Source: Hymenolepis diminuta (taxonomy: Eukaryota; Platyhelminthes; Cestoda; Cyclophyllidea; Hymenolepididae). Taken from it: a DNA stretch of 64,000 nucleotides. The stretch lies in contig CAADRB010000026.1 of assembly GCA_900708905.1 (NCBI GenBank), positions 2,808,120 through 2,872,119 of the forward strand, in the 5' to 3' direction. Under the pieces are notes generated by a model. The model had not been told where the DNA came from and made no database searches. It was given only the letters and a program-made list of their open reading frames with translations. How positions within the stretch are numbered: the first letter of the stretch is position 1; each line of letters begins with the position of its first letter. This document shows, in pieces, positions 36,249-48,200 of the stretch. A program made the translations under genes and the position numbers.

Positions 36249-39200
36249 ATGTCAGATATTGATGATTTAGATTATAGCACTCAGCTTGACTCCAACTCCT
36301 ACCAGTATTCCTATGAACCGCCCGGTACTCCTAGTACATCACTTCTCAAATCTCCCACCACTCGTACTCTCCCAGATCGAATGGATCGTAAGCACCGTAG
36401 GTCAGTGAGTGAACAGATATTTAATATCCGAGAACGTCTACATAAGCGGGGTACGGTGGAGAAGAATGCAGACTGCGAAGTGGAGCATGAAACGGAATCA
36501 GGAAGTTTGAAGGAGGTGTACAGTATGACTGGTGGAAGTCTCGGTGGATGGGATTATATAAATCGATCTGGAAATTCCGTATTCTTCAACGACTTCTCGC
36601 CCTTCGAGAGAGCAGAAGATAACTCTATGCAACCTCAGTCACCTTTAGGGAAATATGGGGGACATTTCAAACACGCTCTAAAAAGAACTGTCAGGAAGGC
36701 TCTCAATTCTTCCCGAACTGTAAGTCAAGGACTCTGTATCTTGTAGTCATCAAATGATAAGGTCGACAGTGATTCGGATCGATAGCATTAAATTTTATCT
36801 ATAAACAAGCAAAACCTTATTATGCTCTGCATCTTTATTACCACCATATTACTATTATATTGACGTGTACTAAAGTCAATTACTTGAATGTGGTGTTGGA
36901 ATGTAATGGTTTGACCTGCGATTATTGAAGATTGACAAATGCGGTTTTAAGAGACGACATTGTGCAAATCTAGGCCTGAGATCTGTGTTTTGCCAACTTT
37001 GTCTGAAGCCATGACCTGGTTTTATGTAAATTTCGCGCAAATGAATTCAACACAGCATTTTTTCCCAAAGTTGAAAACCGAATATATTTCTGAAATTTAA
37101 GTCAGAAATTTAGGTGGCTTTAGTCTTCCTAGAGTTAAATAAAATGCAAACTGTTTTAAATTGAAAATAATTTACTTATGTCCACGCAGACATTTAATCA
37201 AACATTTTCATAGATATAAAAATGAGATGTTCAGCTTTAAAAGTCACAGATTTTAGGAGGCAGACCGGCAACGATTTTATTATTGTAAAGGTATGATTTT
37301 TCCTTTAGGTGGAGATTAAAAATGAGAGATATTCATTAATCTAGAACGCTGACGGCCCAGCGGCCGGTATGCACTTTTATCAATTAAGAAGTCACGTGGT
37401 TGATATTCATTGGCGCACATCCGGTAACGTGATGGACAAACGCGTTGGTCAATTACAGTTAACTAGAAGATGGTCAAATGTGAGCTTGTTATCAGATCAA
37501 TTCTATGGCACTTTCCATCTACCCATCTTAGGCGGTATCCACTGTTATCTTAGCCGATTGTTTTTATTTACTATATTTCCCATTAAAAGCGTACAATCTG
37601 AAGCTTCTTTTATTAATTTGGTGATCTCCCTATTGACTGGTATTAATTAGTGCAGTCGAACGAATTATTTGTAACTAGAAATCTGAAAAAATGTCAAATG
37701 ATAACTCTGTTTGATCCCAGTTACTAAAATAGGTAGACTCTAGTCTACCTCCACCCTTCAAGTTATTTATTTTTCCAGGTCTATGATTTTGCTGACAAAT
37801 TCTTCTATGAAACAGTTAAAGATGAAAACGTATAAAATAACGAAAAGGATTGCAAATATTGCGCTGGTAGAGCAGTGGTCAGAACTCCATTTTACCAGGA
37901 TAGATCAGGAATATCTTTGTTCTATCCAAGTCATGGTTTGTTATGCTTTTTCCCAATAGATTTTGACTGTCTATTTCGTAAATGATGTTGGACTGGGTCA
38001 TAAAAACAGCCAATTTTAATAAATGCTCATAAACTTCGAGCGATAAAGGTCGCGTAAATATGATTTCCAAGACATCCATTAAAATAATGAAAGATCTAGA
38101 AAGTGATTGCATGCATTATTATCTCTTGTCAATGAGACCAGAGTAGGTCAAATGACCCTAACTTCTTAGGCCCATTAAGGCAAGTGCCAACGACACTTGA
38201 CTTGGGTAGATGGAAGCTATGCTGGAGCCACTCTGATGAGAAAATTGCATTCTATAACTGCCCTCTTGACTGGTTTTAACCACTATAATCGATCATGTAA
38301 CTATTTGTACACCGATTTCGTGACCCTCTGAGGTCGCAAACATTCACGTATACCACTGCACTAGCGACACCACTAAGTACTTTTAGACACTAAGCGATTA
38401 CGATCAAAGATAAGATTTCAGAAGTTTGATAAAAAATAGCCCTTCTATTAGCAAATAATGTAATGGAATTAGAAGTTGGCCGTAAAGTTATAAGAATTTA
38501 GGGGTGTTATTTTGATGGATTTGCGATAGAGAATGCATTTGACTATTCAGGTTCCACGAAACTGATTGAAAAACATTCACGGATTAGATTTCTTAGTTGA
38601 TCGATAAAGAGATCAGAATTGCTACCATATTTAAAATCGGTTTCTGTTAGCACTTTGATAAATTATTTAGCACGTGTTTAATGTGATCGGGACTTACGAT
38701 ATCAAATGACAAAGACGTACAACTTCATTGGCCCAGTTTTTTAATAATTCAGCCAATCTAGCGACATCATTATCTGTTTTCCTGAAATATCCCTAATTAC
38801 ATTTGTGCCTGGTGCGTACTTAAGGTGCTATAACACTAGAGTGAAATTCCCTAAAATTAGGTCAGGGCATAATAATTAATTTCATATTATCCGTTATTAA
38901 ATCGTTTAGGATGATGAAGAAATCCCAGACGGTTCCCTGAATGAAAGCTCTACAGTCGCTCGGGATACAAGGCATCGATACAAGAAAAGTTCCGGGGAAA
39001 GGAAACGTTACCAAAGACGAGGTAGTGTCAATGCTGACTTTACTGTAAGTTCTCAATGTTTAAATTCATAAATCAAGCCCATACGTCATAGTTCGGTTAA
39101 ATACATTCATTTCAATTTAATTTTTGAATAAGAATCTAACGAGATTTAAGGGGAAAATTCAAAGGACATTTAGAACTGATAATAGTATTTTTATTTTTTT

Positions 39201-42200
39201 CCTTTCTCTTATTAAGCTCTTTATCCCTTAGAGTATTGTCTTTGTCTGGCGTTGATTTGCATTAATCCCTCATTTACTCTGTTAAGAGAAAGGGTGGAAC
39301 ACTTAAGACACATTGATAACATTGGAATTTTCAAGTTTTTATTGCTCCTTCTTAAGTGTGGTTTAAGTATCGAATATTTATTTAATTAGTGCCTTAGTTT
39401 CAGGAAATTAACCCTGAAGAAATTTGTTTATTTATTTAATTAGATTCGAATTATAAAATTTCAACATATAGCACTTACAGAGGAGTGAGACAGAACTCCT
39501 CTGCTTAACGGTCATTTCTTATTTAACATCCAGTCCAAGAATTTGTTTGAGTCTATTTCTACGACTTTGCTTATGTTTTGAATAATTTCAAAAAATATAA
39601 ACAAATTAGTAACATTTAATTTAAAATGACTGTTACTGTGATTCAAAATGTATCTAAAATCCTTTTATTAAGAATTAAAGAAAAAAATATCATAATTTAC
39701 CTTAACTCTCATTAGTTGCTGTCTTTTCTAGATATTAACATTAATTATATTCAGTTAGTTAGTTTTTAAAAGAAAATGCTTATTAAATATTCGTTTCAGA
39801 ATACTAATTGGATAGAGAAATGCATCATCCTCCCACCAACGGGTGGGAAGGACAAAATTGGAAAATTTATAGCAGAAAAAGGAAAGATTTTTCTGGGGCT
39901 AGTTAGTAGTGCTTCTTGTCCACCAGACATTCATGATCTGAGATATTTGAGAACATGAAGTCTGTTTAGAGCAATGGTAGTAATGCTGTTTATTTAAAGA
40001 TCGTATAAAGTGTAAGAATGGGAAAAAGGATGCATGGCTTTCAAATTCAAATGTTTATTGAAGAAAGAGCCCTGCAAGACTTTGTGATTACCTTTTTTGT
40101 TCTTTGACATTTTTCCCAACTTCAGGTTATAATGCCTAGTTTTAAAAATTATTTTCATAGGAACTTTTTCATTAAAATTCAATTGAATCTGGAATAGTTG
40201 TATGAAAACACGCATTCGGCAGCGTAAAACACTTTAGAAAATGGCTGCATAACCAATTTCCTCTTTGTATCCGATAAGGAGACCCTTTGTCAGAGCCTCC
40301 GTTTGAATTTGGTTGGACTACATCAGCACTGAATATTACTTCTTTCATTCACAAATATGTGCATTTATTTGCATTGTTATTTGATTACCGAAAAAATTCA
40401 ACTCAAACTCCTCGAGTTTGATCATCACAGCCACAGATTAAATTTATCAAAATTCTCTTCATCGCAAATGTTCCTATCAGTGCAGAGATTCCAGAGCAGT
40501 CGAATATATGCATTTCTCTATGATTAGTTAATCTTCAGTTTATGAATGAATACCAATAAAAGCACATTTCTCTTTACATAATATACCTATTAAGCTAAAT
40601 TACAACTTCTCCGGTACACAGATGGCAGAAAATATGGTTTTCTAATTAAGGTAGTTCGATAAATGAGAAGATGAAAGGTGGAGTTAAAGAAAACTGAAGT
40701 CGATGAGAATAAGGAAGAGATAAATTGATGACGAAATTGAAAAGTGGTGAACATACTCTTGCACTCTATGGAAGAGTATCGAAAAATATTGCAACATTAA
40801 GGTTCTCCGGTTTGATTGCAGGCAGAGTGTAACGGATTGGATTTTTCATGGTTTAATGTTTACATGATCATAATAGGTAGTGCGGATGCACTAAGGAATC
40901 ATTTCATAGTACCTGAAATGCGAACACGTGCACTCACTTCCATCTTTTAGCGGTATTATTGGAAATTTATCTTAATAGTCTCTTTAAGATAATGACAACA
41001 TCTCTTTATTGATGTTTTGGTTGATATAACAATAAAAAAGGGGAAAAGCAATTGGCACAATTCACTCTTCCTCAGCAATTGTCAGAAGATTTCAACTTTT
41101 ATCAATACAATTATGTCAATTTTTTATAAAATATTGAAATACTATAATATGTCTAGAGCCATACTGGGTTCAAAACCAATAGAATTTTTGGAGGAAACTG
41201 TGAAGTGTTTTAACTCCAAGATGCTTTAATAATTTGCAGATAACTTAAAGAGTTAAAGTTCTTTCATATAATTTGTGGTTGAGATCAACCCACCGACTAA
41301 TTATTAATTATTATTATTAATTAAGTGTGTGCTCGCATAAAGATAAAATTGTGAGGAGTTTCGGGGATCAATTCAAATAGTTAATTAGACAAAGGATAGA
41401 TTATGTGGTTTTCCTTCATGCGCGAGAAGTGTGGTATAAATAAGACTCCAATGCCTAATAGCGAATTGAGTCAATTTCTTATTTCAGGTATACCAATATT
41501 TCTTTATTTCAGAATTGGACATTAGCAGAATTAATCAAAAATCACATTATTAAATTATTATTCGTTTTTAAAAAGAGGATATGAGAAGAGCAGACGTAGT
41601 ATGAAATCCTATCTGAAATTTCAATTGTAAACTAGTATTCGCCCGCCATTTATGCGCCTATTTTACATAGTAAGAAGCGTGGAATATCATAAAGGAAAGT
41701 GTTATGAAAGGGCACAAAGTTTATAAAAGATAGAAATAAGAGCCAAGGGTTATAAAAATATTAAGGCCTGGGGGAAACGGCGATTTTGTCAGTCGTCTCC
41801 CCATCTGAGAACATGATGAGTCCATATTCCGATCTGGTCAAGGACCACTGTTCTTCCTTGTTTCATCCGCGTTCTATATCCATGTTAGTCTGCGTGAAGG
41901 TAAGTGTGTCCGTAGAGATCAGTATACCGTTAGCTTCCAGCAGTCATACTTCTAGCACGTTTGCCGGCTAACAGCCTGCTGCTTCTTGAGAGTCATTGAA
42001 TCTATCTCAACATTTACTTCTATAAAGACCCTTCACCATCTTTTCTCTCAGACAATGATCTTTCAAACTTTATTTTACACTTACTGCTTAGTATGTTCTT
42101 GAAAGTTTAAGCTCTTTGTGGGGGTTAATTTTCAATCATTCTATATAATAATTGTATTAATTGACTAGGTGTCACTGGTTAAAGTCCTTAAAATTGCACT

Positions 42201-45200
42201 CTACGTGACATTTAGTTTGAATATTGTGTGCAATTTGGGACCGAACTGATCATATTTCTTCTGGGGCATGACCGAATCGGATTTAGTCCCTTGAAATGTC
42301 CTATTTGTTATACTTTTGGGCTAAAGATATATCACCTCAATTCTGCGTACTCATCCGATTAAGGATAACGCATTCCCCTTTATTATTCTTTAAAGTCATT
42401 CAAGAGAATTTAAATATCAACATTACGATAGAATTTATGCGTATTTCGTACCACTTCGTGTTCAAATATGGAGAACTGCGGTAACTTTTTCATTGATTTA
42501 GGAAGGCAGAAATAGAAGTGACAGCGATACAGAGGATTCCGATTCAATTTCTATGAATGCGGCGGATTCAGAAGAACAAGCCGGTGACTATCAGCGCAAA
42601 CAAAGTCGAATTCGTGTTTCTTTGGCCGACCTTTTCTCTCGAATGAAGCGTACTATGTCAGTGCCATCAGTGTACGAGGTACAAAGCTTGGTTGAGAAAG
42701 TATACTAATAGAAGCGAAACTGCTTGAAATTACAAGAACTGCCTAACTTTTTAATAATTTCTATCTGGTGTCACAAATAGGTCTTCATTTTTAACTGAAT
42801 CATACAACTTAATAATTATTGTTAACATCGACCCTAATGCTAGACGTTTCGTATCTATCTTAACGCATAGCTTTTACAAATTTTCAGTGCTCTTAAATCA
42901 CATAAATTATCAACTTCCATGAATTAGACATATTCATTTGTATTTCTCAGGAAAACCCAAGCATGTCAGAGAATTGCATCCTTACCATTCGGGGTGCGGA
43001 ATTAAAAGGTAAGACTGATTTTTTCCACTTTATTAATGAGATCATAACATAATTACAAATCTTTTCCGGTGTTTTTTAGAAAAGGTTAACTGTTCCGTCC
43101 ATGTGTATTACATGGATAAGCTGATTTCAAGATCCGGATTTTCGGGAGAAACCAACTGTCCGGTTTGGAATAAAAGGATAATTTTTCCCTTTAGCAGCAC
43201 AGAAGAACCTCTTGAAGTATGTTCCTCAACTTATTTATAAAGCGCCGTATCGTGTGTTTTTTTGCAAGTTCATGAAATAGGTAACTTGTCGTAAATCATG
43301 GTTAGTTATGCATATAAGTAGTGATTGAATAATACTACAAAGTTTGAGGTAAGGTCTTGACTGAGCACCTACAGTTTTAGCGCTAGCGACTCGATAGAAA
43401 AGGCATAGTAGTTCAAATATTATAAAATCTAAGCTTGATACCGGGAAGAAACTAAACGGTATATATTCACTGACATAGCTTATATCAACATCCGGATTGT
43501 TTCTTATTTTACTCCAAAAGCTAACAAGTTTTGAGAGAAAGAGGTGAATCATTCTAGGATTTTTCTAATTAAATGAATGAATAAAAAATAAATATGCGCA
43601 TTCTGCTTTTTTAAGTTATATTTTTATTGTTTCAGCTGCAAATAATCGAAAAACACAAGGTTCGAGCCGATAAGTTGATTGGAAGAGCTTATATTTATCT
43701 GCGCAGAGATGAAGCGTGAGTTGAACAGTTTTCCCTTTCTTTCACATCATTCGTTCTCAATAGGTGGCTTTGGGAATATTTTGTTGAAATATTCCAGTAA
43801 GAGCTATTCGCACCTAGGATGGCTTTATAAACGAATGAAAGCAAACCTTCAATGGTGTTTAATTTTCAAATCAATTTCTACAAATTTTCTTATAATAATC
43901 ATTTTCTTCAGCAGTTTTATTCGCCTCGTTTTAAAATTTTACTGCTCAGAGACTGGAGTATCAGGTATCTAATTTTGTCTGGCGTTTTTAAGCGCCTACA
44001 TAACCACTATCTTCCTCTCCTTTTACCAAATTCGTAAGTTGTCCTCATTACGATCATTTGCGTCTTGGGTACAAGGGGCTGAAATTCATGAAATTATCAA
44101 TATTCACAAGCTAGGATATCTCCCCTCCTTATCCCAAAATCATTAATTACCAAGTGGAAATTGTTTAAGTGGGTTGTATCAGTTGGCTTTCTCAACCATA
44201 CAATTATATAAAATCTCTTTGCAAACTATTGGTCATATATGTTCGTTCATCTGTCTGTTCCGCCTTAACTGTCAGATGATAGTTTTTTATTGGTCTTTCA
44301 TCGGACTAAAAAAGAATGTACCATTAATTGGACTCTGTCACGTAGCAATTTTCTTTCCCTCTGCACTGACACTTATTCCAAGCTCTTCTAATTCTTATTT
44401 CTTCTCCCTGCTTCTCTTTTTGCTCTTACCTATTGTTGGTGTCCACTTTTTCCGTGGTCTCTCTCAAATTTGTTTTTTGATTTGAGAAAGGTTGCTATTT
44501 CCTGTAAAACCTTAAGGGGATCATTAGTAAGGGGTATATTGTAGCCTAAATTGGTTGAGATCCTAAAAGTGATTATACTGATTGAATACGGTGTTACTTT
44601 AATCGAATGATGGAGATATTTCTCACTCTAGATACCACATTTTCAAACTCAATAATTTTTTCTAAGCCTATGGTGATATAACGCCAGCATCAATTGTTTA
44701 AGTCACTTGCATAGGTAGGGCGGTTAGGAGATAACTGGTAAGTCACCCCCATATATTGACAAGAATTCATACATTTGTATATTCACTGTCACTTCTGTTA
44801 ACATCGTTGCTTGGTGACTCCATTTGAAGTCTTACAGCTGGACAGTAATTGCTGGGCCCAAAATCTCTTAACAGCTTTAAAACACTACCCTTTCCCGGTT
44901 TAATAATATCACACCTGCATATTTTTATTTCACGCTTCCGGGTCTCTATTTCCTTTCTCTCTACTGGCAGTATTTGTGAAATCTGTATCTTAGGATATCT
45001 TTTCTCACATGTTACCGTGTCTTAACTTTTATGTAAGTATTTTAGAGGAGTCATAACCGACAGATAGACAGATAGTACTTGGATGCTCTTCAAGTGTCAA
45101 AAGTGTTATAAGCACATTTAAGCTATTCAGAGTTTGAAGACATTCTAGAATTGGTAATGAAGTTATGTCTATCTACAGGATGTGTTCGTACAGAGCTCCA

Positions 45201-48200
45201 ATCAAATACTTCAGTTTGAGGAAGGGTAGTACACAGATACTGGGTACCCTCTACGTGGGAACTATCATTGAAACTGGATTCCTCAGCTCCTTTGATGACA
45301 GTACAATTTTTGACATTCAAGAGGGATCTGAAATGCCTGATGAAATGGCTAGTGCGATGACTAGCAGATCTTACACCAGAAAGTATCGCATTCACAATAG
45401 ATTAGCCAAAAAACTAGCCTCTCACGGTTATCGACCTCATCTGCATCGATCGAAGAAAAGACACCCAACACAGAAATCAAAGGAGACCCTCTACGAGTCT
45501 ACTATTCATAGTGATAGCACCTTCTTTTTCTCCCCCTACGAGGTAACAAATCGATATCTTGAGGGTAAGGGTGATATTCCAGAAGCAAATATTCCATGGC
45601 ATCCATTCTTCGATTGGCCAGGTCAGAGAAGTCTTGAACTTCCAATGATGGCCGTCCAACGACGCTGCCCTGCTCGTTTCTGGGAGTTGAGAATTCCTAA
45701 GATTCCCTGGCCGATTGAGTTTCTTCTACCTATGACCCGTCTTTGCTTCTCTACGGCTAATCTGGTGGACAGTTTAGATGTGGGTGACACTGTGAAGGTC
45801 ACCAAGATTGTGGAGAGTGGATTCGTCAATATCTACTTAGTCGGAGCACGAGGACTTAGATCCATGCCACAGGTTGAGATGGTGCCTGGCATTGGAACGG
45901 ATGACAAAAGTTCACCGGGCACCGTCGGAATGATGCCAACAGGGAGTATGATTGGTGGAGGTACTGTCAGTTCATCCGTTGGTATGTCCGCAATGGGGCC
46001 CGGTGTTAGTGTAGCCTCTTCCGAAACCAAAGCTGCTTCTCTTGTTGCTTTGCATTGGGCTGCAAAATCTCTCACTCTTCAACCCTCACCCCAGATTGAA
46101 TTTACTTATGGAAGTGAGAAGAGATCATCAAGTGTAAGTTATTGATTAAGGACGAAGGTTGGATAAAAGAAGGATAATGAGTTAACTTGTTATGTGAAAT
46201 TTTAGGTCGTGAAAAACAATAATAACCCCGACTTTCTAGAGGAATTTGAGTTCCAGGTGAAGAATGGGTCGCCTGGATTTGTTCGGATTATCGTATACGA
46301 CAGGGAAACTCAACCAGGAACTGGTGGAATCCCTCGCAGTTCAATAATGGGAGAGTAAGTTACTTTTCTTTATTTAGCTCTTTGGTTGTCACTGGGTTCG
46401 CACACTATGATTCGTCTATTTCAAATTAGTATGCAACACTATAAGGATTTGAATTAAATGTCCTTTTACCCAAAACATATTATGGTATTAATGTCCAAAG
46501 AAACAAAAATTTTATACAATTTATGCCTGTGGAAGGCAAGTGATACAGAATAATAGTAAGTCCAACAAATCATTGTAATAGCTAGGATGTGCAGATGAGT
46601 GATCGCTCACGCGGTTACCAGTCTGTAGGAGTTGGAGGAACCGAATCACCACCAATTTGGGAGTTGCCAAATTGTAGGAACTAATGAACCAAAATCAGAT
46701 CGTAGAAGCCAAAACTATGGCTAGCAGCTAACAACAGCAAACAGTAGTTCAAAAAATAGAATACAAGAGTTGTGTAGATTGGAGTGTATTGAATAAACAA
46801 CGATGAGAAATCAAGAGAGAATAAGAGAGAGAGAGAGATGAGGAAGAGAGGAGATGAAAGGGAAAAGTACTAACATATAAAGCCAGACGTGTGGCTGCGT
46901 GTGTCTGTGAAGGTTGATACAATATAGTTTATATGAGCCATTTGGGTAAGGACGCGCGTGAGGATATAGTGGAGATGAAACGGGACAGTTATGGAAAAAG
47001 GGAGACTTGATAAACTCTCTAGACATGACAAGAATGTGGGTCAAAGAGACAAAAGTGAAAAATCAACGTATTTTCATGAAGAATGCGACTAAAGAGAAAT
47101 TTAAGAAAATACAGACCCATAATTAATGGTAGGGAGTCAATAAGATATACAGAACAACGTCAAGGTATCAAAAGGTATTAGTTCGTTCGATTCAGGACAC
47201 GGTTTGTACAATATTTACCAAATAGCAAATCACGTTCCGAAATTCAAAATTCCTGACTTGTCTCCTGGGTTACAGTAAATGCTTATCTACGATGTTTAGT
47301 GCATATTATTTATTCAAGAATGGTCCGTCTTGGCGCTTCAAGTCATTTTCTCCCAGTGGTTAAGAAGACGAAATGATCGTACTGCATCAGCTTAGTCTCA
47401 AGATAGCAGAGATGAGATGGGTTAAAATTTTAATTTGGCTGAAATACGTAAGAAGTGTTCTCTCAAAGTGAACTCGTGTTAATAGTTAATATAGTGTGAT
47501 ATAGTTAATATCACATTCTTTAGCAGTAGAGTATTTGAGCTGGTCGGAACAAAATCCTATAAGAAATTTAAAAAATAGCTGAATGAAAACCTGTCTTGTA
47601 AGTACTTTAACGAAAATATATTCGGTAGGCTTTGTAACAGATTCTGGCTTCATGGATTATATTGGCACTATTCATCCTTCGCTTTTATATTGAGTTGATA
47701 AGACGGACAAGCTATTAGGAATGGCTCATAGTAGCTGCAGACGTGTAAGAGCATCAATTTTGACATCGTCCGACTAAAATGGTTAGTTGCAGATAGGGAA
47801 TGGACGGAGGATGAATGGATTTGACGGGCAGCTCTCCAATAATAATAGCTACAGAATACTCAGTTGGTATAAGCTAAGATTTATAACTAGCAAAATATAT
47901 TCTGTCAAGTATCCAGTGAAGTGAGCTTTGATTAGTAATTGATTTCGTACATGCATAGTTCTCAGCAGGAACAGGAGGGGAAGTGCAGAATTCAGAAAGA
48001 TTATATGTACGCCTTGGCAACTGAACGAATTGATTACGGGGAATAATACCATTCCGCAAGTCATACTGTCAGATACTGTTATTCCAGTACACCGGAGTAT
48101 TTTTCACAACCAAGAATGAGTCAACGGTAGACAAAAAAGAAATCAAACATGATTTGATAGTTATAATACTTTAAAAAACTTCAACTTAGATCATCAGAGC

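Noticed and set aside
45477..46075. Minus-strand ORFs opposite the large MCTP-B exon
   Set aside because: They are shadows of a well-supported coding exon with paralogue conservation on the plus strand.
46800..47044. Coding potential in the GA-rich tract
   Set aside because: The ORF is low complexity and lies inside repeat R1.
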